From assembly GCA_903872345.1 (NCBI GenBank), contig CAIQKM010000200.1, forward strand, positions 59,885 to 123,884: a stretch of 64,000 nucleotides of DNA. Reading direction: 5' to 3'. The DNA comes from an uncultured Verrucomicrobia subdivision 3 bacterium (GTDB lineage: Bacteria; Verrucomicrobiota; Verrucomicrobiia; Limisphaerales; UBA11358). Shown piece after piece: positions 38,993-47,319 of this stretch. Position 1 is the stretch's first letter. Each line of letters starts with the position of its first letter. Under the pieces are notes generated by a model. That model saw only the letters and a list, made by a program, of their open reading frames with translations, was not told the DNA's origin and did not search any database. The position numbers and the translations under genes were made by a program.

Positions 38993-40936
38993 ATGAACCC
39001 CAAATTCACTGCGACCAACATTTGTGGAATGGTTATCCTTCTCCCCTTGCTTATGGCTGGGATGTTTTGCGCGGCGGCGAAAGTTTCGGCTGGCAAAGGC
39101 GCCATTGGCAACAGTGAAGACATGGTTGTGCGCAGTCCGGGCGGCGCGTTGACGGTATCGGTTGGCAGCGCGGCGGACGGACGGCTCACGTACGCGATCA
39201 GCGATGGTGACACTCAAGTATTGCCGCCATCGCCGCTGGGTCTGACGGTGGATGGCGTGGATTTGGGCAGCGGCGCAAAATTCATAGGCAAGCCAACGAC
39301 GCGCAAATTCAAGGAGTCGTATCCCATCTTCGGTAATCATGCGCAGGCGCACAGCCGGGCGCTGGAGGTGGAAATTCCGCTGGAGACGGCCGGCAAAATG
39401 TTTGCACTCGTCATCCGCGTTTCCAGCGACGGCGTGGCCGTACGGTATGTCTTGCCCGAGGGAGCAAGGCAAATCGCTGGCGAAACTACGGCGTGGAATC
39501 TGCCGGCCGGAGTCGGGAAAATCGCGTGGATGGAACTCAGTCAATGCTACGAAGGCTTGAGCCATGTCACTGCGCTGGCGGATATGCCCGTGAACAAAAC
39601 CGTGATGGGGCCGCTGACGGTGCAGATACCCGGACATTTTCTTTCCATTTCCGAAGCGGACAATGAGAATTTTTCCGACTTTGCGTTTGGGCGCGCTGGC
39701 AACACGCTGAAGGCCAGTTTTCCGTTCTCACCGGATGGCTGGATGATAAAGCGCCGCGCGGATGAAGCGCGTCACGGCGTGCTCGATGGAACGTATTTGG
39801 GCAGGGCGGCGACGCCATGGCGCACGACCATCGTGGCGCGCGATTTGACCGCGTTGGTGAATTCCGATTGGCTGACAGACCTTTGTCCGGCGCCAGCCGC
39901 GCATGAAGATTTTTCATGGGTAAAACCAGGGCGTAGCATGTGGGCGTGGTGGAGTGTGGACACGCCTGTTTACGATGATCACACGAACTGGATCAATGCC
40001 GCCGTGACATTGAAATGGGAATATTATCTTGTGGACTGGGGCTGGAACAATTGGCGCAGGCCCGGCAAGGATTGTTGGGACATGATGAAAGACCTGACCG
40101 CTTATGCCAGATCCAAAAACGTCCGGATGATAGCATGGGTTGACTCCAAGGACATTCGTGATGCAAAAACCCGCCGCGCCTATCTGGAAAAAATCAAGGC
40201 CGCCGGACTCGACGGCATCAAGATTGATTTTCATCCCGATCCGACCGCTGATTACATGCAATGGTATATGGGGGCAATGCAGGATTGCGCGGAGTTGAAA
40301 CTTCTCGTGAATTTTCATGGCAGCGTCAAGCCCAGCGGCCTGCGCCGAACTTACCCAAACGACATCACACGGGAGGCCGTGCGCGGCGACGAATACCATA
40401 TGAGCAAGTATCAGCGCGTGATGCCGCTGGCGCAGGACGTGTCGCTGCCGTTCACGCGTCCCCTGGCCGGTCCGGCGGACGTCACACCGGTGATGATGAA
40501 CCCCGATGAGTTGAAAACGGCGGGTTTTACCTGGCCGCATGAATTCGCACAGGCCATCGTTTTCCAGTCGTCCGTCACACACTTTGCCGACCAATATAAG
40601 TTTTATGTCCACAATCCGCTGGCAGACTTGTTCCGCGACATTCCCGTTGTTTGGGATGAAACCCGCGTCCTGCCCTGCACGGAAATGGGGGAAGTTGTCG
40701 CCTATGCGCGGCGCAAGGGCAATGTGTGGTGGCTAGGAGTGATGAACGGCGCGCAGGAACGCGAAGTAAAAATTCCGCTCGATTTCCTTAAAACCAGGGC
40801 GCACGCCACGCTGCTCTTTGACAATCCCGCCATTGATGCCGCTGTGGATCGCCAGGAAAAATCTGTTGTGCCATCCGCCGAGCTCGCAGTTAAATTGCGC
40901 CCGGCCGGCGGCTTTGTCGCACACTTTGCCCCGTGA
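38993..40936 (+). CDS. exported GH97 glycoside hydrolase, retaining (alpha-galactosidase-type)
   Basis: The 647-residue protein has an N-terminal hydrophobic signal (about 1-32). The GH97 N-terminal beta-sandwich (about 40-300) contains SPGGALTVSV and PPSPLGLTVDG. The catalytic barrel (about 310-575) has KPGRSMWAWWS, LDGIKIDFHPD with candidate nucleophile D412, and NFHGSVKPSGLRRTYPN. A C-terminal beta-domain finishes it. In GH97, an Asp at the KIDF position marks the retaining alpha-galactosidase group, whereas inverting alpha-glucosidases use Glu elsewhere, so alpha-galactosidase or a related retaining activity is likely. It is 1 base after the orphan signal-peptide ORF and 104 bases after the first GH29 gene. 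Confidence 0.88.
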   Translation: MNPKFTATNICGMVILLPLLMAGMFCAAAKVSAGKGAIGNSEDMVVRSPGGALTVSVGSAADGRLTYAISDGDTQVLPPSPLGLTVDGVDLGSGAKFIGKPTTRKFKESYPIFGNHAQAHSRALEVEIPLETAGKMFALVIRVSSDGVAVRYVLPEGARQIAGETTAWNLPAGVGKIAWMELSQCYEGLSHVTALADMPVNKTVMGPLTVQIPGHFLSISEADNENFSDFAFGRAGNTLKASFPFSPDGWMIKRRADEARHGVLDGTYLGRAATPWRTTIVARDLTALVNSDWLTDLCPAPAAHEDFSWVKPGRSMWAWWSVDTPVYDDHTNWINAAVTLKWEYYLVDWGWNNWRRPGKDCWDMMKDLTAYARSKNVRMIAWVDSKDIRDAKTRRAYLEKIKAAGLDGIKIDFHPDPTADYMQWYMGAMQDCAELKLLVNFHGSVKPSGLRRTYPNDITREAVRGDEYHMSKYQRVMPLAQDVSLPFTRPLAGPADVTPVMMNPDELKTAGFTWPHEFAQAIVFQSSVTHFADQYKFYVHNPLADLFRDIPVVWDETRVLPCTEMGEVVAYARRKGNVWWLGVMNGAQEREVKIPLDFLKTRAHATLLFDNPAIDAAVDRQEKSVVPSAELAVKLRPAGGFVAHFAP

Positions 40937-41074
40937 TTTATGAGCCCGTCACTTTCCCAAGTTAACCGGTGCGCGAGTCAGGTTGGTCGGTTTTTGTGGC
41001 ATCCCCATGCAGCGTTGCATCCAGTCGTGCCGCCGGTGGTTAATCCTCATCATCAATTCGATAAGTTACGAACC

Positions 41075-42610
41075 ATGAAAAAAATATGTCAGTTTGCCGT
41101 CTTCGTGACTTTGACTTGCTCTCTTCGCGCCGCTGAAAATTCTTCCAGCGGCGACCCGGCGACGAACCTGTTTCAAGCCAACTGGCAATCCATCGCGGCG
41201 CATTATCAGGTGCCGGAATGGTATCGCGATGCGAAGTTCGGCATCTTCATCCACTGGGGCGTTTACTCCGTGCCGGCGTATCACGATGAATGGTACCCGC
41301 GCTGGATGTATAAAGGCGATGCAAAGAGCCGTGGCGAAGTTTTTGATTATCACCTCAAGACCTACGGTTCGCAGGACAAGTTTGGTTACAAGGATTTTAT
41401 CCCCAAGTTCAAGGCCGAGAAGTGGGATCCCGCGGCCTGGGCGCAATTGTTCAAAGCTTCCGGCGCGCAATACGTCGTGCCCGTGGCGGAACATCACGAC
41501 GGATTCGCCATGTATGACAGCACGTTGAGCCCGTGGACGGCCGCCAAAATGGGTCCGAAGCGCGACCTCATCGGCGAACTGCGACGGGCGATTCTCGCCG
41601 AGGGATTGCATTTTGGGCTTTCCTCCCACCGCGCGGAGCACTGGTGGTTTTTTTCCGGAGGACGTGAATTTCCCAGCGACGTGCAAAATCCCCGCTACGC
41701 CGGCCTTTACGGCCCGGCGCAATCGAACCGCAAGGATTTGAACAATCCCGAAGGCAAAGCGTTTCTGGAAGACTGGCTCGCCCGCTGCACAGAACTCGTG
41801 GACAAATACCAGCCGGAGCTGGTCTATTTCGATGTTGTCGGTGGTTGGTCGCCGGAGTTCCAGCCTTATCTGCAACGTTTCGTCGCGCATTACTACAATC
41901 AGGCCGCCCGTCTGAGTCGTGGCGTGGTGGTGAATTACAAATCCGGTCTCATGCCGGCCAACACCGGCGTGCTGGATTTTGAGCGTGATGTCTCCGACCA
42001 GGCGCGCACGAACTGCTGGCAAACGGACACTTCCGTCGGGAGAAAATCCTGGAGCTACATCCAGGACGAGGAATTCAAATCGCCCAAGCAGCTCATCAAC
42101 GAGTTCGTGGACGTGGTCAGCAAGAACGGGAATTATCTGTTGAATATCGGACCGCGCGCGGATGGCACCATTCCCGAAGAACCGCGCCAGCTGCTGCTTG
42201 CTTTCGGTGCGTGGCTGAAAGTCAACGGCGAGGCGATTTACGGCTCGCGTCCCGCCGCCCTCGCCGTGGAAGGAACGGCCAAGTTGCCGCCCAAAGGCCC
42301 GGGCAAGGATCGGTTGGAAACCCCTTATACGGCGGCGGATTTTCGCTTCACCCAAAAAGACGGCGTGCTTTATGCCATCGCTCTGGACTGGCAGGCCGAT
42401 GGCGGCTGGAACATCAAATCGCTCGCCCCGGACGCGGGCTTGCTCCTGAACGGCCCCATCCGGCAGGTTAGCCTGCTCGGCAGCACGGAGAAACTGGAGT
42501 GGAAACAAACCGCGACGGGTTTGGAAATCCACGCGCCGTCCGGGCGTCCCTGCGACTCTGCTTACACTTTCAAAATTGAAGCCAAATTAAAAACCACTTC
42601 AAACAAATAA
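41075..42610 (+). CDS. exported GH29 alpha-L-fucosidase (second copy)
   Basis: I prefer ATG 41075, which opens a signal peptide (MKKICQFAVFVTLTCSLRAA, about 1-20). In-frame ATG 40940 would add 45 residues without a signal. The 511-residue protein has the GH29 marks PEWYRDAKFGIFIHWG, AEHHDGFAMYDS, FGLSSHRAEHWWF, nucleophile D253 in LVYFDVVGGW, and SKNGNYLLNIGPRADG. The C-terminal beta-domain spans about 420-511. Compared with the first copy, this one matches the canonical GH29 motifs more closely. It sits between GH97 and an esterase gene and probably cleaves terminal alpha-L-fucose. Confidence 0.93.
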   Translation: MKKICQFAVFVTLTCSLRAAENSSSGDPATNLFQANWQSIAAHYQVPEWYRDAKFGIFIHWGVYSVPAYHDEWYPRWMYKGDAKSRGEVFDYHLKTYGSQDKFGYKDFIPKFKAEKWDPAAWAQLFKASGAQYVVPVAEHHDGFAMYDSTLSPWTAAKMGPKRDLIGELRRAILAEGLHFGLSSHRAEHWWFFSGGREFPSDVQNPRYAGLYGPAQSNRKDLNNPEGKAFLEDWLARCTELVDKYQPELVYFDVVGGWSPEFQPYLQRFVAHYYNQAARLSRGVVVNYKSGLMPANTGVLDFERDVSDQARTNCWQTDTSVGRKSWSYIQDEEFKSPKQLINEFVDVVSKNGNYLLNIGPRADGTIPEEPRQLLLAFGAWLKVNGEAIYGSRPAALAVEGTAKLPPKGPGKDRLETPYTAADFRFTQKDGVLYAIALDWQADGGWNIKSLAPDAGLLLNGPIRQVSLLGSTEKLEWKQTATGLEIHAPSGRPCDSAYTFKIEAKLKTTSNK

Positions 42611-42634
42611 ACGGCCGCAAACCATGACTCCATT

Positions 42635-44506
42635 ATGATTAGAAGAATCCTTGCGCTCGGACTGCTCTTGAGCAGTTTCGCTTTCGCTCCCACCGCGCCG
42701 GCGGCAACCGCGATTCCCGCGTGCGCGGAACCGGATCATATTTACCAGTATTTTGTCCAATCTGAAGCGTCGAAGGACCGGACGGGTCTCGGCTTTTACT
42801 TGTGGATTCCGCCGAATACGCCGCAGATTCGCGCGGTTATGGTGGGGATCAACAACGCCCTGCCAATCAATATTCTGCAAAGTGCGCCAGTGCGGGCGGT
42901 ATGCCGCAAACAGGGCATCGCGCAAATCCTGTTTACGCCGTGGGCGAAGGACATTGGCGGCGTGATGATGAAGGACAATACGTTCGACGTGACGGATCCC
43001 GAGCGGACGGCCGTCTATGACGCCAATTTGAAGCAGCTTGCGGAGGTCTCGGGGCATCCCGAACTGGTTGCCGCGCCGATTGTACCGCTGGGCCACTCCG
43101 CATTCTGCGGGTTTCCGTTTGAAGCGGCAATTGGGCGGCCCGAGCAATGTCTCGGCACCATCCCCATCAAGGCGGGGCTGCCGGACGTGTATAAGTTCTT
43201 TGGGGTCGGAGGCAAGGCAATGCACCCCAATCCGAACCTGGCGCTGCGGAATGTACCCATTTTATTTGTGACCTCGGGCAGCCAGGAAACGGTGAGCTGG
43301 AGCGCGTATCCGCACGCCTACGGGACTTATTTGAACAGCTACCGGCACGATCACGACGACAATCCGGGTACGACCTACGAGCCCCTCAACGAGCTTTTCA
43401 GTTCGTGCTGGGAAATGACCAGCGGGCACTTCGACATGGCGCCGCGTAATTACCAGTTCGTCGCCGACTGGCTCGACGCGATTGCCACCGCGCGCCTGCC
43501 GGCCAAGGCTGGCGAGCCGATGAAAAACCTCACGCTACGCGACGGCTGGTTGATGGATCCGAAAATTCCCGCGACGGGTGACCTGCCAAAAGATTACCCG
43601 CCGCCCGCGCCGTATCGCGAATACAAAGGCCACCGCAGCGAAGCACTGTGGTTTCCGAATGAAAAACTGGCGCGCACGCAGTTTGAACTCGGCGTTTCGG
43701 AGCCGCGTAAAAAAATCGAGATGTTCACGTTGCTCGACCCGGCGGGGAATCCGATCAGCCTTGCGCACGGGGTGATGGCGCCGATGCCCGACCCGCAATT
43801 GCTGCTGCACGACGACGGTTTGTTGACGCTGACGACTTATCGTTTCACCGCGCCGCCCGTCATTTGCACGGTGAAGACCAAGGATCACGAGAAGCACCCC
43901 GAAGAAGCGCACAGTTATACAAACCTCCTGTTCCCCGGCAAATCCACCCTGCCGGTGAGCCAGCTCCCGGTGCAGTTCAACGCTCACAGTGGCGTGTTCG
44001 ATCTCATGCGCGCCGAGCAGTTCAAAGACGAACGTGGCGTGACGGAGACGCGCCTCACACTGCGCCTCACGCGCCACCGCCTCGCCACGGGGGCGGGCTT
44101 CAACATGTCCTTCGTTCGGGTTTTTCACGAAGGCAACGAGGAATTTTCGGCCGCCGGGCGCACCTGCCAGATTTCGTTGTCGCCGCCGGACGCCGCCATT
44201 TTGAAAAGCGCCACCAATCAAACAATTCATTTTCCGCCCCTGCCGGACGAGCCTGCGACCTCGGCCAAAATCGAACTCTACGCGAACAGCTCCGCCGGGT
44301 TGCCCGTGGATTATTTTGTCCTCAAAGGTCCGGGCATCATCCGGGACGGAGCGTTCATTCCGGCCGAAGTTCCTACCGGAGTCACCAAACCGATTGAAGT
44401 CACCATCGGCGCGTATCAAGTCGGTCTCTTCAAACAAACCGGCGGGGTCAAGCCAACCGAAACGGTTTATCAAACCTTTCATCTCACCGCTCCGTTTCCC
44501 AAATGA
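42635..44506 (+). CDS. exported alpha/beta-hydrolase-fold protein, probable carbohydrate esterase
   Basis: The 623-residue protein has a signal peptide (about 1-23). An alpha/beta-hydrolase domain occupies about 30-290, with nucleophile elbow PLGHSAFCGFP (S155), the strand ILFVTSGSQETV (about 210-222), and a likely catalytic H265 in TSGHFDMAPRN. The rest is beta-rich, with an end region (about 520-623) containing LPVDYFVLKGPG that looks Ig-like. I do not recognise a characterised family member. The context of acetylesterases and fucosidases suggests an esterase on the polysaccharide or on its feruloyl/acetyl decorations. Start ATG 42635 is 25 bases after the second GH29. Confidence 0.7.
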   Translation: MIRRILALGLLLSSFAFAPTAPAATAIPACAEPDHIYQYFVQSEASKDRTGLGFYLWIPPNTPQIRAVMVGINNALPINILQSAPVRAVCRKQGIAQILFTPWAKDIGGVMMKDNTFDVTDPERTAVYDANLKQLAEVSGHPELVAAPIVPLGHSAFCGFPFEAAIGRPEQCLGTIPIKAGLPDVYKFFGVGGKAMHPNPNLALRNVPILFVTSGSQETVSWSAYPHAYGTYLNSYRHDHDDNPGTTYEPLNELFSSCWEMTSGHFDMAPRNYQFVADWLDAIATARLPAKAGEPMKNLTLRDGWLMDPKIPATGDLPKDYPPPAPYREYKGHRSEALWFPNEKLARTQFELGVSEPRKKIEMFTLLDPAGNPISLAHGVMAPMPDPQLLLHDDGLLTLTTYRFTAPPVICTVKTKDHEKHPEEAHSYTNLLFPGKSTLPVSQLPVQFNAHSGVFDLMRAEQFKDERGVTETRLTLRLTRHRLATGAGFNMSFVRVFHEGNEEFSAAGRTCQISLSPPDAAILKSATNQTIHFPPLPDEPATSAKIELYANSSAGLPVDYFVLKGPGIIRDGAFIPAEVPTGVTKPIEVTIGAYQVGLFKQTGGVKPTETVYQTFHLTAPFPK

Positions 44507-44525
44507 AATAACCGAACAAACCGCT

Positions 44526-45419
44526 ATGCGAAATACAACGATACGATCCTTGGTTCTCACAATTTTTCTCACCGAGATTCTGGCAGCAACACTCTCAGCC
44601 GATGCTTCAAATACCAACAAGCCGGCCGTGACCACGGAAATAAAACTGGACGGCCAACCTGTTCACGAGGGCATCCGCTGTTACACCGTAACAAGCGCGT
44701 ATCAAAAAGGGCCGAACAAGCTGGAGGTGCTGCTGCCGGACAATTATTCGCCGACCAACCATTATCGCGTGTTGTATCTCCTGCCGGTCAACGCCGGCAC
44801 GGACGGCCAGTGGGGCAGTGGCATCGTGGAAGCGCGGCGTTTGCACCTGCAAAACCAATACCAGATGATCTGCGTCGCACCAGCCTATGAAATTCTGCCG
44901 TGGTATGGAGACAACCCCGACCAAACCGCCGTCAGGCAGTCGTCCTACATCCTCGACGTGGTGATCCCGTTTGTGGATCAGACATTTTCCACCGTGACGA
45001 ACAAGGAAGGCCGGCTGCTGACCGGTTTTAGCAAATCTGGGTTCGGCGCACTGGGCCTGTTTCTAATGCATCCCGACACGTTCGGCAAGGTGGCGGTGTT
45101 CGACAGCTTTGTTAATTTGCCGCAGCTCAAAAATTATACCGAGTGGGGACTGGCGGAAACTTACGGGCCGATGGAAAACTTCGACCGCTACGACGTGCTG
45201 GAATTAATGCGAAAGCAAAAAACCATCCTCCAAAAACCGCCGTGCCGGATCACGATTCTGGCCGGCGGTCCCGGTTCTCGTATCGGGGTGGACGCGTTAC
45301 AAAGCAAACTTAAGGATTACAACATTCCCTACATCTATATTCTCGGCTCGACCATGGAGCACACATGGACCAGCGGCTGGCTTGCTCCAGCGGTAGCTTC
45401 TATTGCGGGTAATAACTAA
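44526..45419 (+). CDS. exported esterase D/CE1-like hydrolase
   Basis: ATG 44526 opens a signal peptide (about 1-25) and lies 20 bases after the previous stop; the in-frame ATG 44316 lies inside the upstream gene. The 297-residue protein is of the esterase D type, with YRVLYLLPVNAG (strand before the oxyanion site), nucleophile S169 in LTGFSKSGFGALG, and H279 in MEHTWTSGW. The core matches CE1-type acetyl or feruloyl esterases. It is the last gene of the polysaccharide-degrading block before the tRNA-like junction. Confidence 0.78.
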   Translation: MRNTTIRSLVLTIFLTEILAATLSADASNTNKPAVTTEIKLDGQPVHEGIRCYTVTSAYQKGPNKLEVLLPDNYSPTNHYRVLYLLPVNAGTDGQWGSGIVEARRLHLQNQYQMICVAPAYEILPWYGDNPDQTAVRQSSYILDVVIPFVDQTFSTVTNKEGRLLTGFSKSGFGALGLFLMHPDTFGKVAVFDSFVNLPQLKNYTEWGLAETYGPMENFDRYDVLELMRKQKTILQKPPCRITILAGGPGSRIGVDALQSKLKDYNIPYIYILGSTMEHTWTSGWLAPAVASIAGNN

Positions 45420-45583
45420 ACCAACCCGGCTACGAGTAAAAGGATTGGGACACGAGGAGTGGAATCGCCCGGGAAATACATTTTTTAAAATGATCTGGAA
45501 AGTGGCGACAACATGGCGGCCAAACGAACAGATCCTTCGTAAGTATGCGTTGCGAAAGAATGAAAACACAACAACCACTGGAA

Positions 45584-45664
45584 AATGGGGTGGATGGTAC
45601 AACTCGAACCTACTTCAGGCTCATAACCTGAAGGCCGCAGGTTCGAATCCTGCCCCCGCAACCA
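45584..45664 (+). tRNA. degenerate or partial initiator tRNA-Met (CAT), possible attachment-site remnant
   Basis: The 3' half is excellent. The anticodon stem-loop is CTTCAGG-CTCATAA-CCTGAAG (45613-45633) with CAT at 45622-45624. The T arm is GCAGG-TTCGAAT-CCTGC, and the 3' end is CCCCGCA-A-CCA. The variable loop and end match initiator tRNAs. The 5' half is poor: AATGGGG at 45584-45590 pairs with only four or five bases of the 3' acceptor strand, no D stem can be drawn, and the region holds an insertion. This is either a tRNA pseudogene or the 3' half displaced by an element that integrated in a tRNA gene. Confidence 0.55.
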
Positions 45665-45671
45665 ATTTAAG

Positions 45672-45711
45672 TGGCCGTAGTTAGCCCGTTTTCAATGGGT
45701 TGCTACGGCCA
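45672..45711 (+). terminator. long hairpin downstream of the tRNA-like sequence
   Basis: TGGCCGTAG (45672-45680) pairs perfectly with CTACGGCCA (45703-45711), and an inner AGCCC/GGGTT stem continues it. TTTATGTTT follows. It could be the terminator of the former tRNA gene. Confidence 0.55.
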
Positions 45712-46172
45712 TTTATGTTTGGTGCTTTTCCTACGGCAAGCTATGGCAACCTACGGCCAGGCCATAAAAATGGCGGCAAAAATGGGTTCGTTTCCTCGAT
45801 TTCAATAAGCTTTGATATGGCCCGTAAACGGGCTGCTTTTCAGCGGGAACGCCTATGAATTCAAGGGAAAGCCGTTCGCATCATAATACCACTTCCAGTT
45901 TGGAATTGCATCGGCCGGCTCGTAAAGAGCGCGGGCTTCAGAGGCTGTGTGAAAAACAAATCGCCAAAAAATCCGGCGCTTACAATTGGCTTATGCCGCA
46001 TTTTGATTTTTTCCAAAGGTGATTTGAACCGTTTTTTGGGCTCAATTTTTCGCATTTCGGATATTTTCACACAGGCTCTGAACGCCGCGCTCCGCTCGTG
46101 CCTCGCGTGTGCACCCCTGATGTACGGGTATCATAGTGCAGTTTCAAACGGAAATGGGTATGAGCAGTCTGA

Positions 46173-46361
46173 CAACCAGCCGCCCTATTTATTGCGAATG
46201 AGAATGATTTTCTGCTGGCGGACGAGGATTTGGCCTGGCTGCGGGCGACGTTTCCGGCGGAACAAGTGAAGCTTTTCCCGCAAGGCGGCCACTTGGGGAA
46301 CCTGTCAAATCCGACGGTGCAGCAGGCGATTTTGGGAGCGCTGGCGAGGGCGAAACGCTAA
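46173..46361 (+). pseudogene. 3' stump of an alpha/beta-hydrolase gene
   Basis: After an in-frame TGA at 46170-46172 a frame of about 62 residues runs to TAA 46359-46361. It reads NENDFLLADEDLAWL, then a few residues on FPQGGHLGNL. This is typical of the C-terminal end of an alpha/beta hydrolase, with the last Asp (NENDFL) and the catalytic His (GGHLGNL). The nucleophile part is absent upstream. The gene was cut, most simply by the rearrangement that also left the tRNA-like fragment. Confidence 0.6.
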
Positions 46362-46394
46362 CACGGCAATTACAAATTCCAAAATTTGAGATTT

Positions 46395-46430
46395 GAAACA
46401 TCCAACAGCGAACACCCAACGCCCAACATC
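46395..46430. repeat. dispersed short repeat (copy 1)
   Basis: The segment AACATCCAACAGCGAACACC followed by CAACGCCCAACATC recurs in near-identical form at about 49584-49616 (AACATCCAACATCGAACGCC, then CAACATCC). Such short low-complexity repeats are common in intergenic DNA of this type of bacterium. No gene overlaps it. Confidence 0.6.
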
Positions 46431-46505
46431 AAATGGAAGCGGCGCGTGTTAAGGTGACGGGCGTGGGGATTGCGGGGTGGTGTCGGAGAAAGCTCAGTCA
46501 CGGGT

Positions 46506-46526
46506 CGGGTATTACCCCATTGGTAA
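46506..46526 (+). promoter_or_regulatory. conserved 20-21-bp element, site A
   Basis: CGGGT-ATT-ACCCCAT-T-GGTAA matches sites at 50391 and 58242 (and a divergent copy at 50350 on the other strand). It contains ATTACC and GGTAAT as an inverted repeat. It lies 68 bases before the DUF2959 lipoprotein gene. Binding protein unknown. Confidence 0.6.
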
Positions 46527-46594
46527 TTATTTGCAATGGGTTAGAGTCAGACTGCAAGCAACCATACTCAACAACAAACCGCTTTTAAAAATTT

Positions 46595-47254
46595 ATGAAT
46601 ACCAAACAAACACTTCGCCATTTGGCGCTCCTAGTGGCGGCCGCCGGCTTATTTGCCGGCTGCGCGTCCGAAAACTACAACAAAGCCGCCGGCACCGCGA
46701 CGGCGCTTACCGAGTCCGCCGCCCTGGTGGCGAAGGGCAGCGACCAGATTGACCGTTCGCTGGCGGCGTTGAATGATCTCATGACCAATGCCCAGCCGGA
46801 CCTGCGGGGGCAGTTCAAGACCTTTGACACTTCGGTGAATGACCTGGGCGATGCCGCCCAAGATGTCGCCACCAAGGCCGAGAACATGCAGGCCCAGGGG
46901 AACGCCTATTTTGATGAATGGGACAAGGAACTCGCCGGTATCCGCAACGAGGATATCCGTACGCGCAGCGAGAACCGCAAGGACGAGGCAGCGGCCAAAT
47001 TCAGCCGCATGGGCCGGCAGTATGACGCGACCAAGGCAGCGTTCAAGCCGTTCATGTCCGACCTGCGTGATGTGCAGAAGTTTTTGGCGACCGATCTGAC
47101 GGTGGACGGCCTTGCGGCCATCAAGGTTCCCGCCAACAAAGCCGCCGAAGACGCGGTGCCGCTGAAGCAATCGCTGATTGATCTCTCCACCCAGTTCGCG
47201 GAAATGGGTGTGTCGCTGGCACCGAGCACGCCGGCCCAGGTCACGACCAAGTAA
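46595..47254 (+). CDS. DUF2959-like lipoprotein
   Basis: The 219-residue protein starts with a lipoprotein signal ending LFAGC (Cys at about residue 23), so it is predicted to be lipid-anchored. The rest is almost all helical and charged, with long heptad-like stretches (about 40-170), including FDEWDKELAGIRNEDIRTRS and SRMGRQYDATKAAFKPFMSD, which resemble DUF2959. The biochemical role of this family is unknown. The upstream sequence has the 20-21-bp element shared with the metabolic cassette. The next gene is an Aas-like enzyme 65 bases downstream, separated by a strong hairpin. Confidence 0.8.
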   Translation: MNTKQTLRHLALLVAAAGLFAGCASENYNKAAGTATALTESAALVAKGSDQIDRSLAALNDLMTNAQPDLRGQFKTFDTSVNDLGDAAQDVATKAENMQAQGNAYFDEWDKELAGIRNEDIRTRSENRKDEAAAKFSRMGRQYDATKAAFKPFMSDLRDVQKFLATDLTVDGLAAIKVPANKAAEDAVPLKQSLIDLSTQFAEMGVSLAPSTPAQVTTK

Positions 47255-47283
47255 ATGCGGCCGGCTAAACCTCTGTTTTCCAT

Positions 47284-47316
47284 CTGCGGGCGGGCCGGCT
47301 TCCGGCCCGCCCGCAG
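47284..47316 (+). other. perfect 15-bp hairpin just before the aas start codon
   Basis: CTGCGGGCGGGCCGG (47284-47298) pairs perfectly with 47302-47316 across a CTT loop. It ends 3 bases before ATG 47320, so it would occlude the ribosome-binding region. No T-run follows, so it is not a classic terminator; it could control translation of the aas gene or end the upstream transcript in part. Confidence 0.6.
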
Positions 47317-47319
47317 TCC

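Larger units (their letters stand above)
45420..46594. other. 1.2-kb junction region without an intact gene
   Basis: Between the last esterase and the DUF2959 lipoprotein lie, in order, a degenerate initiator tRNA (45584-45664), a strong hairpin (45672-45711), a stretch with no recognisable gene (about 45713-46172), a hydrolase gene stump (46173-46361), a dispersed repeat (46395-46430), and a regulatory motif (46506-46526). Short open frames here are not convincing. The mixture suggests a recombination junction. Confidence 0.6.

Noticed and set aside
40940..41074. Longer start for the second GH29 gene
   Set aside because: The extra 45 residues have no signal peptide, while ATG 41075 opens one directly.
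45584..45664. tmRNA 3' end
   Set aside because: A tmRNA has no anticodon arm; here a clear anticodon stem-loop with CAT is present, so an initiator tRNA is the better match.
45949..46269. 106-residue open frame in the junction region
   Set aside because: No domain or conserved pattern; it overlaps the hydrolase stump in a different frame and is rich in codons unlike the neighbouring genes.
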